Positions 17,129-25,759 of a stretch of DNA of 64,000 bases are shown one piece after another (the first letter of the stretch is position 1; every line of letters begins with the position of its first letter). The DNA is from Pyxidicoccus caerfyrddinensis. Its GTDB lineage: Bacteria > Myxococcota > Myxococcia > Myxococcales > Myxococcaceae. A model generated the notes under the pieces. The model was not told the origin of the DNA and searched no databases. It saw only the letters and a list, made by a program, of their open reading frames with translations. The stretch lies in contig NZ_JAAIYA010000028.1 of NCBI RefSeq assembly GCF_010894405.1, positions 62,001 through 126,000 of the forward strand. Reading direction: 5' to 3'. Both the position numbers and the translations under genes were made by a program.

Positions 17129-17331
17129 CTCGGACGGCTCCAGATTTTCGGCCAGTCGTCGAAGTCGCTGACCGCCTGGCCGTCGATGAGGAGCGAGTAC
17201 ATGGACTCCTCGGGGAAGTCATTCAGGCGGATGGTCAGCGTGTGCCCATCCACCTGCGTGCGGAAGGGGTGGAGCGGATCACTGGCCTTCGCCCAGCTCA
17301 GCTTTCGAGTCATCAGCTCTTCGGCGGTCAT
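17125..17331 (-). CDS. Candidate immunity protein of a toxin-like pair
   Basis: A 68-residue protein with MTRKLSWAKASDPLHPF at the start and TLTIRLNDFPEESMYSLLID in the middle, a beta-rich acidic fold ending in DDWPKIWSRP. Its ATG overlaps the stop of the upstream toxin-like gene by four bases (ATGA), implying translational coupling. Size, acidity and gene order (toxin first, immunity second) match polymorphic-toxin systems. Family not recognised; the immunity role is inferred from context. Confidence 0.55.
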   Translation of the reverse strand: MTAEELMTRKLSWAKASDPLHPFRTQVDGHTLTIRLNDFPEESMYSLLIDGQAVSDFDDWPKIWSRPS

Positions 17332-17954
17332 GAATTTGTCCCCGTCTGTCCGAGGAGGTGCTGGTTCACGGTCTGATTGGTCCGGTTCGAGCTGCCGATG
17401 AGCTCCTTGAAGACGTCATCTCCGCGGAGCCCCTTGCCCTCGGCCTTCTTCACCAGCTGGTCGAAGCTCGGACCGTTGATGCTCCCGTAGGTGAAGAAGT
17501 CCCGGGCGCGCAGCATCGCGACTTCCAGCGGGCTGCTCATCATCTTCCGCGCCTCGAGCCGGGCGTCGTGACGGATGGCCACCGCGCGCTTGGCCCGCTC
17601 CTCCATGGAGACGCCCTGGGCGGCCCACTGCTTGTCGAGCTCGGGGATGGTCGCCACCTTGTCCACGTACCACTTGCGGATGTCCGCGTTGGTGGTCGGC
17701 TTCTTCGCCCCGCTCGCGTCCGGGCCGTGCACCTGCTCGGTGCTGGCGTTGGACGGACGGCGCGAGCGCGGCTTCGGAGACCCGGTGTCGAAGTCGTCGT
17801 GCTTCTTCGGCGCGGACGTGGACGGAGAAGAGACCGAGTTCGTCCGCGACGGGCCGGGCGAGGAGCCGCCCTTGACGGACGAGGTGGGCGACTTCGGCGG
17901 GGAGGCCGTCTCGATTTTGGGGGAAGGAGGGGGCGTCTTCCGGTTGAGCTTCAT
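17328..17954 (-). CDS. Toxin-like protein with disordered N-terminus and conserved C-terminal domain
   Basis: A 208-residue protein. The first 90 residues are Pro, Ser, Lys-rich and probably disordered. The C-terminal domain (about 95 to 200) begins DIRKWYVDKVATIPELDKQW and includes AIRHDARLEARKMM, LRARDFF-YG and a GSSNRTN end. I recall this H-D-A-R-x-E-A-R-x-M-M arrangement from the C-terminal tips of polymorphic toxins and related short proteins, but cannot name the Pfam entry. There is no secretion domain or signal peptide, so it could be a free cargo toxin delivered by another machine. It is coupled to the small downstream gene, its probable immunity protein. Confidence 0.6.
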   Translation of the reverse strand: MKLNRKTPPPSPKIETASPPKSPTSSVKGGSSPGPSRTNSVSSPSTSAPKKHDDFDTGSPKPRSRRPSNASTEQVHGPDASGAKKPTTNADIRKWYVDKVATIPELDKQWAAQGVSMEERAKRAVAIRHDARLEARKMMSSPLEVAMLRARDFFTYGSINGPSFDQLVKKAEGKGLRGDDVFKELIGSSNRTNQTVNQHLLGQTGTNS

Positions 17955-18052
17955 GGGGGAGTGCCTTCGCGGGGGCGGCGAGAAAGCCTACAAATGAGTT
18001 ATCGCGGACGGCGAAGAAAGGTTGCGGACCTTTACCTACCTTCGCGCACTTT

Positions 18053-19234
18053 TCACTTCCTGGGAACGCGAGAGCTACCCGGAGTGCGCCTGGAGCGCCA
18101 ACGCGCCAGGCCAAGGGCCAGCGCGAGCAGCGTAGCGCAGGTCTCCGCCCCGGCGGTGCCCCCCGCCAGCGAGCAGCCCCCTCCCGCGACCGTCTCCTCC
18201 GCGCAGGGCAGCCACAGCCGGCACGCGTCGCCCGCCTTCACGCAGGGCCGCGCGCCATCCGACTCGGAGCAGGGTGCGCCGAAGCGGCCCGCCTCCAGGC
18301 CCGCCACCGCGCAGGTCCGCCCTCCCCCAGGTCCGTCGACACAGGCCATGCCCAGCGGGCAGTCGGCGTGGGTCTCGCAGCGCCCCGTGCACGCATCCAC
18401 CGTCGCGTCGAGCGGAGGCCGCGTGGGCGGCGCAAGGGCGACCTCTTCCATCACCTCCCGGAGGAAGTCCGCATGCACGTCCACGCGCGTGTTGGTGCCC
18501 GTCGTGCAGGCGAGGTCTCCGAACGAGGTGACGCCGACGAGGTGCTCGATGCCGTCGACCTCCAGGAATGACGGGCCGCCGCTGTCGCCACCGCATGACA
18601 TGGCGGGGGCGAGCGCGATGGAAAAGGCCCCCGGGTCCACCGCCGTCACGCGCGCGGTGCCGCTGCGGCGCAGGCCCGTCCTTCCGTCGTCGTCCAGGCC
18701 GAAGCCCACCACCCGCGTCGTCCTTCCCACCACGTCCGCCGGCAGCGGGGCTCCGCGCAGGGGCACCGGCGGGACGGGCGCGTCCTCGGCCAGGATGAGC
18801 ACCCCGATGTCGTGCGCCCCCGCCCGCCAGTCGGGATGGAGCCGGCCCGCGACGGCGCGCACGCGCTCCCTGCCGAGCGCCCGCGCGGTCTCCGAAGCGA
18901 ACACCACCGAGAGGACCTGTGGCGCGTCGGTGTTCTCCACGCAGTGCGCCGCCGTCAGGACGACGCGAGGGGCCACCAGCGTTCCGGTGCAGGTGACGGG
19001 CGACGCCGCGTCCGGCTCGCCGCAGGTCGGTGACACCGGGACGATGGCGCCCACCGCCGGGAAGCCGGGCTCGGGTGCGCCACCCACCACCGCCTGCCGC
19101 GTCGCCGCCAGTGCGGAGACGGGCGCGTGCGGTCCATCACACGCGCCCGATGCCGCGAGGAGCAGCGCGAGGAGGAGCCCGCCCGGGTGGACGGGCCTCA
19201 CTCGCGCCACCGGCTCAATCCCTCGCGAAGTCAC
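18053..19234 (-). CDS. Secreted trypsin-like serine protease with C-terminal anchor
   Basis: S1-family protease. Numbering from the ATG at 19234: signal or lipoprotein segment (LLLALLLAASGACD, lipobox Cys32), then activation-like site QAVVGGAPE, His97 in TAAHC, Asp142 in HDIGVL, Ser218 in GGDSGGP. A Cys-rich domain follows (about 285 to 345). The last 30 residues contain a hydrophobic helix (AGAETCATLLALALGLA) followed by Arg residues, reminiscent of the myxobacterial C-terminal sorting tail though lacking its exact motif. The ATG start overlaps the upstream gene by 20 bases. A GTG at 19210 with GAGGGA upstream avoids the overlap and is an equally good start. Confidence 0.85.
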   Translation of the reverse strand: MTSRGIEPVARVRPVHPGGLLLALLLAASGACDGPHAPVSALAATRQAVVGGAPEPGFPAVGAIVPVSPTCGEPDAASPVTCTGTLVAPRVVLTAAHCVENTDAPQVLSVVFASETARALGRERVRAVAGRLHPDWRAGAHDIGVLILAEDAPVPPVPLRGAPLPADVVGRTTRVVGFGLDDDGRTGLRRSGTARVTAVDPGAFSIALAPAMSCGGDSGGPSFLEVDGIEHLVGVTSFGDLACTTGTNTRVDVHADFLREVMEEVALAPPTRPPLDATVDACTGRCETHADCPLGMACVDGPGGGRTCAVAGLEAGRFGAPCSESDGARPCVKAGDACRLWLPCAEETVAGGGCSLAGGTAGAETCATLLALALGLARWRSRRTPGSSRVPRK

Positions 19235-19811
19235 CCTGCGGTGACTCCGAGGCCTGGCCGTCGGGGTTGAAGTACTTCCACTCCCCCGCCTTCGCGCCGT
19301 TCGCGTAGTTACCCGTCACGGCGAGCTTTCCGTTCGGGTGCCACTCCGAATAGGGGCCCTGCGCCTGGTGCCCGACGAGCGTACCCTCCGCCCACTTCTG
19401 GCCGTCGGAGCGCCACGCCGTCCACTTCAGCTCCTTCGAGCCGGCGGTGTGGACCTCCTCGCGGTTCTTCTGTCCCTCCTCGTAGTAGAGGGTCCACAGG
19501 CCCTGCTTGAGGCCGCCGCGGTACTCGCCCTCGAGCTGCTTCACGCCATCCTCGAAGTAGCTCACCCAGCGGCCTTCCATCTTCCCGTCGACGTACTGGC
19601 CTTCCGTCTTCAGCTTGCCGTTGGGGTGCCACTCCGCCCAGCGGCCATGCTTCACGCCGTCGGACTTCGCGCACCACTGCACGGTGCCGTCCGGCGGCGC
19701 GTGGCCGTGAAGCCGCGCGCCATCGGGACAGGGACCGGAGGAGGACCGGCTACAGCCTGACGCCATGCCGATGACAACGGCCAGCGCCACCCATGTCTTG
19801 AAGGAAGCCAT
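19215..19811 (-). CDS. MORN-variant (YwqK-type) repeat lipoprotein
   Basis: A 198-residue lipoprotein with lipobox MASGC near residue 20. At least five repeats of about 23 residues follow, with the core (E/S)WHPNGKLK-TEGQYVDGK, then WVSYFEDGVKQLEGEYRGG and similar units. This is the MORN_2/YwqK repeat. YwqK is the antitoxin of a secreted nuclease in Bacillus, so databases call such proteins YwqK family antitoxin; here the lipoprotein signal points to the cell envelope instead. It overlaps the upstream gene by one base (TGATG), so the two are coupled. Function unknown. Confidence 0.85.
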   Translation of the reverse strand: MASFKTWVALAVVIGMASGCSRSSSGPCPDGARLHGHAPPDGTVQWCAKSDGVKHGRWAEWHPNGKLKTEGQYVDGKMEGRWVSYFEDGVKQLEGEYRGGLKQGLWTLYYEEGQKNREEVHTAGSKELKWTAWRSDGQKWAEGTLVGHQAQGPYSEWHPNGKLAVTGNYANGAKAGEWKYFNPDGQASESPQGDFARD

Positions 19812-20569
19812 CAGCCGCAGGTGCCCACGCCGCTGCAGCTGCAGTTGTTGCTGGCAAACGAGTAGTCATCGGACGCCGCCGCGAAGCTGCCCAGGCCGTA
19901 GTCGTGCTTGGCGCAGTCCTGCGTGTACGCCGTGGTGCCCACGCACGGAGGCGTGCTGGTGATGCCGCAGCCCTGGCCGCAGCGGCCCTTGCAACCACCA
20001 CCCGAGCCGCCGGTGCAGCCGCAGCCCCGGCCCGCCTGACGGTAGTAGCCGGAGCCGATGTACTGGTTGCCGCACGTGCAGGAGAGGTGGGTCCAGCCGC
20101 GCTCGGAGACGAACTCGTAGCCCGTGAGCAGCTCGCCCACCGGGACGATCTGCATGAAGCTCGTCTGGCGCATCGCCACGTCCTCGACGCGCGTGCGCTG
20201 GGCCTCGTCCGTCTCGGCCACCAGCTTCGTGACACCCTCCAGCAGCGGCCCCATCAGCTCGGACTGCGCCGCGTCCAACGCGCCACCGCTGGGGATGAAG
20301 CTGCCCGTGCCCTGGTTGAAGTCGATGTGGAACCCGATGACCGGCTCACCGAAGTCGTACGTCACCTCGACGACCTTGGACTCGGTCTCCACCACCAGCA
20401 TCCGCACCGACGCGCCACCCGCGCTGTACGTGGCCTCGAGCGTCGTCTCGTCACGCTGGAGGAGCGTGAAGCCCTGCGTCTCTTCCGCCTGCGGCTGGGG
20501 CTCGTCCGAACAGCCCGCCAACGACATCGCCAGGACCACCGTCATTCCGCACAACCACTGCGCCTTCAT
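19811..20569 (-). CDS. Cys-rich lipoprotein with PLA2-like C-terminal motif
   Basis: I use the ATG at 20569, which starts a clear lipoprotein signal (MKAQWLCGMTVVLAMSLAGC). The 252-residue product has a central domain without known motifs and a C-terminal third with about 15 Cys. CVGTTAYTQDCAKHDYGLG followed by DDYSFASNNC resembles the CxxHD catalytic helix and second Asp helix of secreted phospholipase A2-type folds. The usual CC-x-x-H-D-x-C is altered to DC-AKHD-Y. A phospholipase or disulfide-rich surface protein are both possible. First gene of a three-gene operon with the MORN lipoprotein and the trypsin-like protease. Confidence 0.6.
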   Translation of the reverse strand: MKAQWLCGMTVVLAMSLAGCSDEPQPQAEETQGFTLLQRDETTLEATYSAGGASVRMLVVETESKVVEVTYDFGEPVIGFHIDFNQGTGSFIPSGGALDAAQSELMGPLLEGVTKLVAETDEAQRTRVEDVAMRQTSFMQIVPVGELLTGYEFVSERGWTHLSCTCGNQYIGSGYYRQAGRGCGCTGGSGGGCKGRCGQGCGITSTPPCVGTTAYTQDCAKHDYGLGSFAAASDDYSFASNNCSCSGVGTCG

Positions 20570-20762
20570 CTCGTTCTCGTTTCCGCGCGTCGGCTTCACA
20601 CACGAACAGCGAGAAAGTAGGAAAGCACAGGAGCAGCGGTCAAACCGAAAACCCAGAAACCGAGAAACAGCGCCAACCATTGCCGCGAGGGCAGTCACGA
20701 CCCATGGGCCCGGGTCCGGCGCGACTGGCGGCAAGGCCAGACGCGCACACCGGAAGCTGAGG

Positions 20763-20812
20763 CCGCGGCCCGGGGGCTGGCGAGGGGGAAGTGAAGCGCC
20801 CCCGGGCCGCGG
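20763..20812 (-). terminator. Perfect 15-bp hairpin terminator
   Basis: CCGCGGCCCGGGGGC (20763-20777) pairs exactly with GCCCCCGGGCCGCGG (20798-20812), 20-base loop. It lies 15 bases downstream of the lipoprotein gene stop at 20828 (minus strand) and separates it from the next operon. Confidence 0.75.
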
Positions 20813-20827
20813 TGCCTCGGGGAGGCC

Positions 20828-21847
20828 TTAGTGGCGTCCCCCACCTCGCTCGCCGCGCTCGGGCAGGTCCACGGCGGTGCCGTCGAGCGTCGCGTCGCCG
20901 CACTCGGGGCCGAAGGCCAGCACGTGCGTCTCACCATCGGCGGTGGCGCGCGTCAGCGTCCCGGACGTGGGCCACGGGCAGACATCGCGCGACGGCCGGA
21001 CGATGGCCGCGAGCGTGACGGTGCCCTCCGAGCCATCGAGGAACGCCTCGGTGTACGCGCCGTCGATGGTGCGCACCGGCGGCGTGTCGCTGGAGAACGC
21101 GACGGACAGCGAGCCCGTCAGGTGCACCGAGCTCACCACCGCGCCCGACGCGTCCGTCCGCGTGCGCGTCACATCCGCCTGCGTGGCCTTCTGGCGCGGC
21201 GGGGCGCCCAGCGTCAGCTCCGCCGAGGAGGTGGTGGTGCCCTGCACCGTGGAGACCTCACCGTCGGAGTTCGTGCGGGAAATCAGGAAGGTGACGGACT
21301 GCTCCTGCGTCACCGCGCCCTCGCAGTTCTCCGGCGCTGTGTACGTGGTCGCGATGTCCACCGTGCCCGTGGAAGGTCCGCCGTGCGGACCGCGTCCACC
21401 CGGCGCGCCGCCATCAGCCCCTCCGGTGGAATGGGCGCGCACCGTGCCCTCGCCGCCCTCGGGCGGGGGCGCGCCACCGCCGCCACCGGGGCCACCACGG
21501 CCGCCGCCGCCACCGGGGCCACGGCCACCGGGACGCTCGGGCGCGGCGCAGTCCGTCCACTCGAGGTGAACGGTGGCCGGAAGGCTCTGGCCGCAGACCT
21601 CCACGGTGGTGATGTCCGGGCTGGCATCACAGTGGAAGCCCTCCACCGCCTGCGGGCGCAGCTTGTCCAGACCGTGCAGCAAGCTCGAGACTTCCACCGC
21701 GTCGCTCGAATCCGAGACGGCCTCCACGGCCTGCGACACATCCGAGGTGGCCTCGTCGGCCGTCTTGTCCGAGCTGCAACCCACCGTCATCGCGCCCGCG
21801 GCGAGTGCGAGTGCTCCAAGCCACTGACTGCCCCTGTTCCTGCGCAT
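20828..21847 (-). CDS. Gly-rich lipoprotein of unknown function
   Basis: A 339-residue lipoprotein (signal LGALALAAGAMTVGC, lipobox Cys24). An acidic, helical segment (TADEATSDVSQAVEAVSDSS) is followed by a Cys-containing domain. Next comes a 70-residue Gly/Pro-rich low-complexity stretch (about 105 to 160) and a beta-rich C-terminal domain (about 165 to 330) with many Thr/Val strands and a final Cys pair (DVCPWPTSG, PECGDATLDG). No recognised family. It is divergent from the ECF sigma factor at 21987 with only 139 bases between the start codons. It could therefore be a target of that sigma factor; this is speculative. Confidence 0.75.
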   Translation of the reverse strand: MRRNRGSQWLGALALAAGAMTVGCSSDKTADEATSDVSQAVEAVSDSSDAVEVSSLLHGLDKLRPQAVEGFHCDASPDITTVEVCGQSLPATVHLEWTDCAAPERPGGRGPGGGGGRGGPGGGGGAPPPEGGEGTVRAHSTGGADGGAPGGRGPHGGPSTGTVDIATTYTAPENCEGAVTQEQSVTFLISRTNSDGEVSTVQGTTTSSAELTLGAPPRQKATQADVTRTRTDASGAVVSSVHLTGSLSVAFSSDTPPVRTIDGAYTEAFLDGSEGTVTLAAIVRPSRDVCPWPTSGTLTRATADGETHVLAFGPECGDATLDGTAVDLPERGERGGGRH

Positions 21848-21986
21848 CGTTCGTGCTCCTTGGTGTTTCCGGTGCCCGGCCCGCTTCCCACTGCGCCCAT
21901 GGGACGAAAGGAATTATTTTCGTGTTCCCGGCACTCGTCGCTTCCGTGCTTGCGGAGCGCGCCACGCGCACCGCTACACTGGTGGC

Positions 21987-22628
21987 TTGACCGGGAACGA
22001 CGAGCTGCGCGCACTCATCACCGAGGCCCAGGACGGCAGCGTGCGCGCCTTCGAGCTCCTCATCGCTTCGCACATGCCGCAGGTGCGCCGCTTCGCGCGA
22101 GCCTTCGCCGCCTCGGACGCGGACGTGGACGACCTGGCGCAAGAAGCGCTGGTGAAGGTCTACAAGAGCCTGCGCTCGTTCCGCTTCCAGTCCGCCTTCA
22201 AGACGTGGCTCTACTCGGTGGTGCGCAACGTCTTCTTCGACGCCACGCGCAGCCGGGCCGGCCGGGAGCGCGCCATGGAGGAGCCGCTGGAGGTGGAGCA
22301 CGTCCGGGCCCCGTCGGGCGCCGAGCCCGCCGACGAGGGAATCGCGCGGGCGGAGGAGAAGGAGCGGCTGTGGCGCGCACTGCGGGCGCTGCCGGCGGAG
22401 TTCCGCACGGCGGTGGTGCTCTTCGACGTCGAGGGGTACAGCTATGACGAGGTGGCCGCCATCGAAGGGGTACCGGTGGGCACGGTGAAGTCGCGCCTGT
22501 CACGGGGCCGGACGCAGCTTCGCACCCTGCTGGCGGGCGGGCAGGCCCCCGGGAGCCAGGATGGGGGTGGGTCGATGGGAACATTCGATGGAGATGTTTC
22601 GTCCCATGGTTCGAGGAGCGGTAAATGA
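21987..22628 (+). CDS. ECF sigma factor
   Basis: A 213-residue ECF sigma factor. Region 2 is DVDDLAQEALVKVYKSLRS plus FKTWLYSVVRNVFFDATRSR; region 4 is LPAEFRTAVVLFDVEGYSY and helix-turn-helix GVPVGTVKSRLSRGRTQLR. The start at 21987 is TTG, which gives the usual N-terminal length. The next gene starts inside its stop (ATGA overlap) and encodes a membrane protein with anti-sigma layout. The four-gene unit (sigma, anti-sigma, secreted Pro-rich protein, outer-membrane TPR protein) looks like an envelope-stress or surface regulon. Confidence 0.85.
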   Translation: MTGNDELRALITEAQDGSVRAFELLIASHMPQVRRFARAFAASDADVDDLAQEALVKVYKSLRSFRFQSAFKTWLYSVVRNVFFDATRSRAGRERAMEEPLEVEHVRAPSGAEPADEGIARAEEKERLWRALRALPAEFRTAVVLFDVEGYSYDEVAAIEGVPVGTVKSRLSRGRTQLRTLLAGGQAPGSQDGGGSMGTFDGDVSSHGSRSGK

Positions 22629-23218
22629 GTGAGCCCGAAGAGACCGAGGGCCGCGCGCTGCGCGAGCGCCTGGGAGCACTGCGGGACGAGTCGCCCTCCT
22701 TCGACTTCCAATCCGCGCTCCATCGGCGCCTGGTGGATGCCGGACCGCCGGACCCCTCCCCCGGGTGGGATTGGGTGCGCTGGCTCTTCCGGCACCGGGC
22801 TCCCCTGGTCTGGCCCTCCGTGGGTGTCGCGGCCGGCGTCGCCGCGTTCCTGGTGCTGGGCGCGGTGTGGGAGCCCCCTGCCCCGCCGCCCTCCGTGGCG
22901 TCCCGGCCGCTCGCGGTGCCGGGCACCCAGGTGCCCGTGAGCAAGGTGGCGGTCATCAAGCTGGACTTCACGGCGGACGTGGCGGTGGCCCAGGCGGACT
23001 TCCAGGTGAGCCTTCCGGAGGGGCTCTCCTTCTGGGCGGACGGCGAGGAGCTGCCGCTGCGCTCCTTCCAGTGGACCCAGGCGCTCAGTGCGGGTAGCAA
23101 CGTCATCCCCATCGCGGTGCGCGGGCAGCGGCCGGGCCGCTACCTCGTGACGGCCGAGGCTCGCGCCGGTGGCCAGCGCATCGAGCATGACGTGGTGCTG
23201 GAGGTGACGGACGGATGA
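22625..23218 (+). CDS. Putative anti-sigma factor, single-pass membrane protein
   Basis: A 197-residue protein. A cytoplasmic N-terminus (1 to 55, with FDFQSALHRRLV) is followed by one membrane helix (WPSVGVAAGVAAFLVLGAVW, about 60 to 80), a Pro-rich stretch and a periplasmic beta domain with VAQADFQVSLPEGLSFW and RYLVTAEARA. Gene coupling to the ECF sigma factor and this topology fit a transmembrane anti-sigma factor. The zinc motif HxxxCxxC is absent, so it belongs to a non-ZAS type. Role inferred from context. Confidence 0.7.
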   Translation: MSEPEETEGRALRERLGALRDESPSFDFQSALHRRLVDAGPPDPSPGWDWVRWLFRHRAPLVWPSVGVAAGVAAFLVLGAVWEPPAPPPSVASRPLAVPGTQVPVSKVAVIKLDFTADVAVAQADFQVSLPEGLSFWADGEELPLRSFQWTQALSAGSNVIPIAVRGQRPGRYLVTAEARAGGQRIEHDVVLEVTDG

Positions 23219-23721
23219 ACAGGTATTCGCCAGGGATTGCCGCGGCGGTCGCGGCGCTCGTCCTGTTCGTCTCCGGTGCTGCTCGGGCACAGGAGCAGGC
23301 CGCTCCCGCGCCCGCGACTCCGCCTCCTTCCACGGAGACGGGTGCGGCGCGGGCTCCGGAGGCTCCGACGAAGAACGCGCCTGCTCCGGCGCCGCCGTCC
23401 GCCGAGTATGGGGCGCGCGTGCACAGCTCCCATACGGTGGACGTCATCGCGCCTGGAGAGAAGGTCGACACCATCTTCGGCCGCATGCGGATGGAGCGCC
23501 CGGCGCCGCCTCCGCGTGGCGGGGATGCGGTGCGTCCGCCGCCCGGCTCGGAGTCCCGTGACAACAAGCCGTCGCCAGGACCGGGACGGACCGGCGGCGG
23601 GCATCCGCATCCGGAAGGTGACGGGCGTGCGCGGCCTCCTTCGTCCCCACGGACCGACGGCGCGCCGCCTCCTCCTTCGTCGCAACCCCCGCCACCGTCG
23701 CCCACTCAGCCGCGACCATGA
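23215..23721 (+). CDS. Secreted Pro-rich protein of the ECF operon
   Basis: A 168-residue protein with signal peptide (IAAAVAALVLFVSGAARAQ) overlapping the anti-sigma gene by four bases. The mature protein is more than a quarter Pro, with Pro-Ala and Pro-Ser runs flanking a short ordered island (EYGARVHSSHTVDVIAPGEK, then VDTIFGRMRMERP). It is probably an extended periplasmic spacer or a cell-wall spanning protein. No family recognised. It overlaps the following outer-membrane gene, again by four bases. Confidence 0.7.
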   Translation: MNRYSPGIAAAVAALVLFVSGAARAQEQAAPAPATPPPSTETGAARAPEAPTKNAPAPAPPSAEYGARVHSSHTVDVIAPGEKVDTIFGRMRMERPAPPPRGGDAVRPPPGSESRDNKPSPGPGRTGGGHPHPEGDGRARPPSSPRTDGAPPPPSSQPPPPSPTQPRP

Positions 23722-25670
23722 CGGTCGCCTCGGTGTTCGCGCTCGTGGCCCTGGTGGCCACGGCAGCTCCGCTTGCCTCGGCGCAGGAGGCTTCCGCTCA
23801 CGGTGAGGCAGTGCCCGTGGCCCAGGGGGCCACGGCAGCTCCGCTTGCCTCGACGCAGGAGGCGTTCGCTCACGGTGAGGCAGTGCCCGTGGCCCAGGCA
23901 GCCACGGCCGACCCGCTCGTCTCCGCGCAGGAGGCGTTCGCCCGTGGGGCCTACGCAGAAGCGGAGCGACTTGCGCAGGAAGGGGCGCAGCCTCCGCGAC
24001 TCGGTGCCGCGCTCTACCTCGTAGGGCTCGCCCGCTTTCGCGCGGGCCGGCCCGCCGAGGCCCTGGAGGCGCTCGATGCCGCGGGGCGCGCGGAGGACGC
24101 ACCGGAGCCCGCCCTCTGGAACTTCAACCGGGGCGCCTGTCTCTACGCGCTGGGCCGCTTCGAGGAAGCCGAGCGGGTCTTCGCCGACGCGGGGACTGAT
24201 GCGACGCTCGCTCGGGTCGCCTGGCTGAACGCGGGCTTCGCCGCACTCGATGCCGGCTCGCCCGAGCGCGCCGCCACGTGGGCGGACCGCGCGGCCCCCG
24301 GTGCCTCCGAGCGCGAAGCCGTCCAGGTGGAGGAGCTGCGAGCCCTCGTCGCCCAGGCCCAGGGACGCACCGTGAGCGGGAGCGACGAGGCGTACCGGCA
24401 GGGCCTGGTGTCCTTCGATGCGGGGCAGTTCGACGAAGCACGCGCGCACTTCCTCCGGGCGGCGGCCGAGGACCCGAGCTCGGGCCGCGCGCGCCTCATG
24501 GCCGGAGCCTCCGCCTGGCGGACAGGAGCACGCTCCGTCGCACGAGAAGACCTCACCGCGGCCCTCGCGCTCTCACTCGACCCGGCGGACCGGAGCACCG
24601 CGCACCAGTACTTCGACCGGCTCTCCTTCGGACTGCGCGCGAGCGGCCCGGGCCTGCAGCTGTCCGCCGGAGCCAGCGGAGGCTTCGACAGCAACGTGCT
24701 GCAAGTGGGAGTGGCGGCGCGCGACGTGTCCGGAGCGAGCAGCACCGTGGAGACCGCCAGCGCCTTCCTGGAGGCGGGAGTGGGGCTCGCGGCCCGCCTC
24801 CGTCTCTCCGATACGCTGTTCGCCCACCTCTCCTACGGTGGAAGCCAGCGCATCTACACGCTCGAGGCCGTGCGCGACTACTCCCTACAACTGCACCGCG
24901 CGGCGGCCACCGTGGAGTGGGAAGCCGCCCGCCGGGTGCGCATGGGCCTCTCCGCCGGAGGCGACCTGTTCTTCACCGGCCTCGCGGACTTCCGTGGGCT
25001 GCAGGGCTCCGTGAATGGCTGGGGCTGGCTCGCGGTGGACGAGAGCGAGCTGACCAGCACCCGCCTGGACCTGACCTTCGCCCGGAAGTCGGGACTGGCC
25101 AGCGAGTTCGACTACCTCACCGGGCCGCGCCTGGATGTGACGCTGTCCCAGGACTTCCGCCTGCCGTCGCAGAGCCTCACGGCGTGGTACCGCTATCGCG
25201 AGGACCGCATCGGCACGCTGGAGCAGGAGACCACCGCCGACACCACGGGCGCCTCGCGCGAGTACGTCATCCCCTTCGGCTGGACGGGAAGCGCGGTGGG
25301 CGCCTCCACGCGCCGGGTGTTCGGCCCGACGTTCGACGCGAGCCTCGACGCCGAGCTGGAGCGGCGCGGCTACCTGCGCGACAGCTACCTGCGCGTCACA
25401 CCCTTGAATGGGAGCGAGGAGGCCTGGAACCTGCGGCGACGCCGAGACTGGCGCTTCACGCTCGGCGCCAGCGTGAGCGCGCGCCTGTCGCGGTGGCTGC
25501 AGCTCACCGCGCGCTACGAGCTGCTCGTGAATCGCTCCAACATGGACACCCGGCTCGAGGATGAGGTCGGGGCCTGCACCGCGCCGGACTACCTCTGCCA
25601 TGTCTACGACTACACGAATGGCAACTACGAGAAGCACGTGCTGATGCTCGAGCTGGGCGCCTCGTGGTGA
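23718..25670 (+). CDS. TPR-containing outer-membrane beta-barrel protein
   Basis: A 650-residue protein. Signal sequence and a duplicated Ala-rich segment come first (1 to 75). Then about 230 residues of TPR-like helices (AYAEAERLAQEGAQPPRLG, ALYALGRFEEAERVFADAG, RQGLVSFDAGQFDEARAHF). From about residue 310 an outer-membrane beta-barrel follows, with alternating strands such as LQLSAGASGGFDSNVLQVG and a terminal LQLTARYELLVNRS. The final residues LMLELGASW end in an aromatic, as BAM substrates do. The layout resembles PilF/BamD-like TPR plus porin fusions and cellulose or exopolysaccharide export proteins. Likely role: envelope transport or assembly. Last gene of the ECF operon. Confidence 0.75.
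   Translation: MTVASVFALVALVATAAPLASAQEASAHGEAVPVAQGATAAPLASTQEAFAHGEAVPVAQAATADPLVSAQEAFARGAYAEAERLAQEGAQPPRLGAALYLVGLARFRAGRPAEALEALDAAGRAEDAPEPALWNFNRGACLYALGRFEEAERVFADAGTDATLARVAWLNAGFAALDAGSPERAATWADRAAPGASEREAVQVEELRALVAQAQGRTVSGSDEAYRQGLVSFDAGQFDEARAHFLRAAAEDPSSGRARLMAGASAWRTGARSVAREDLTAALALSLDPADRSTAHQYFDRLSFGLRASGPGLQLSAGASGGFDSNVLQVGVAARDVSGASSTVETASAFLEAGVGLAARLRLSDTLFAHLSYGGSQRIYTLEAVRDYSLQLHRAAATVEWEAARRVRMGLSAGGDLFFTGLADFRGLQGSVNGWGWLAVDESELTSTRLDLTFARKSGLASEFDYLTGPRLDVTLSQDFRLPSQSLTAWYRYREDRIGTLEQETTADTTGASREYVIPFGWTGSAVGASTRRVFGPTFDASLDAELERRGYLRDSYLRVTPLNGSEEAWNLRRRRDWRFTLGASVSARLSRWLQLTARYELLVNRSNMDTRLEDEVGACTAPDYLCHVYDYTNGNYEKHVLMLELGASW
23757..23900 (+). repeat. Two-and-a-half copies of a 72-bp in-frame tandem repeat
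   Basis: Units at 23757-23828 and 23829-23900, then a diverged partial copy from 23901 to about 23948. Each encodes 24 residues of the type ATAAPLAS-QEA-AHGEAVPVAQ directly after the signal peptide. The first two differ at only a few bases, so the duplication is recent and length-variable in principle. Confidence 0.85.
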
Positions 25671-25759
25671 GCAGTGGTTCACGGATGTCTGACGAAACCC
25701 CTCGCATCCTTGTTCCCGGCCCCGGCACTTCGTTGAGAAGCCGAAATTGTCGCCGTGAA

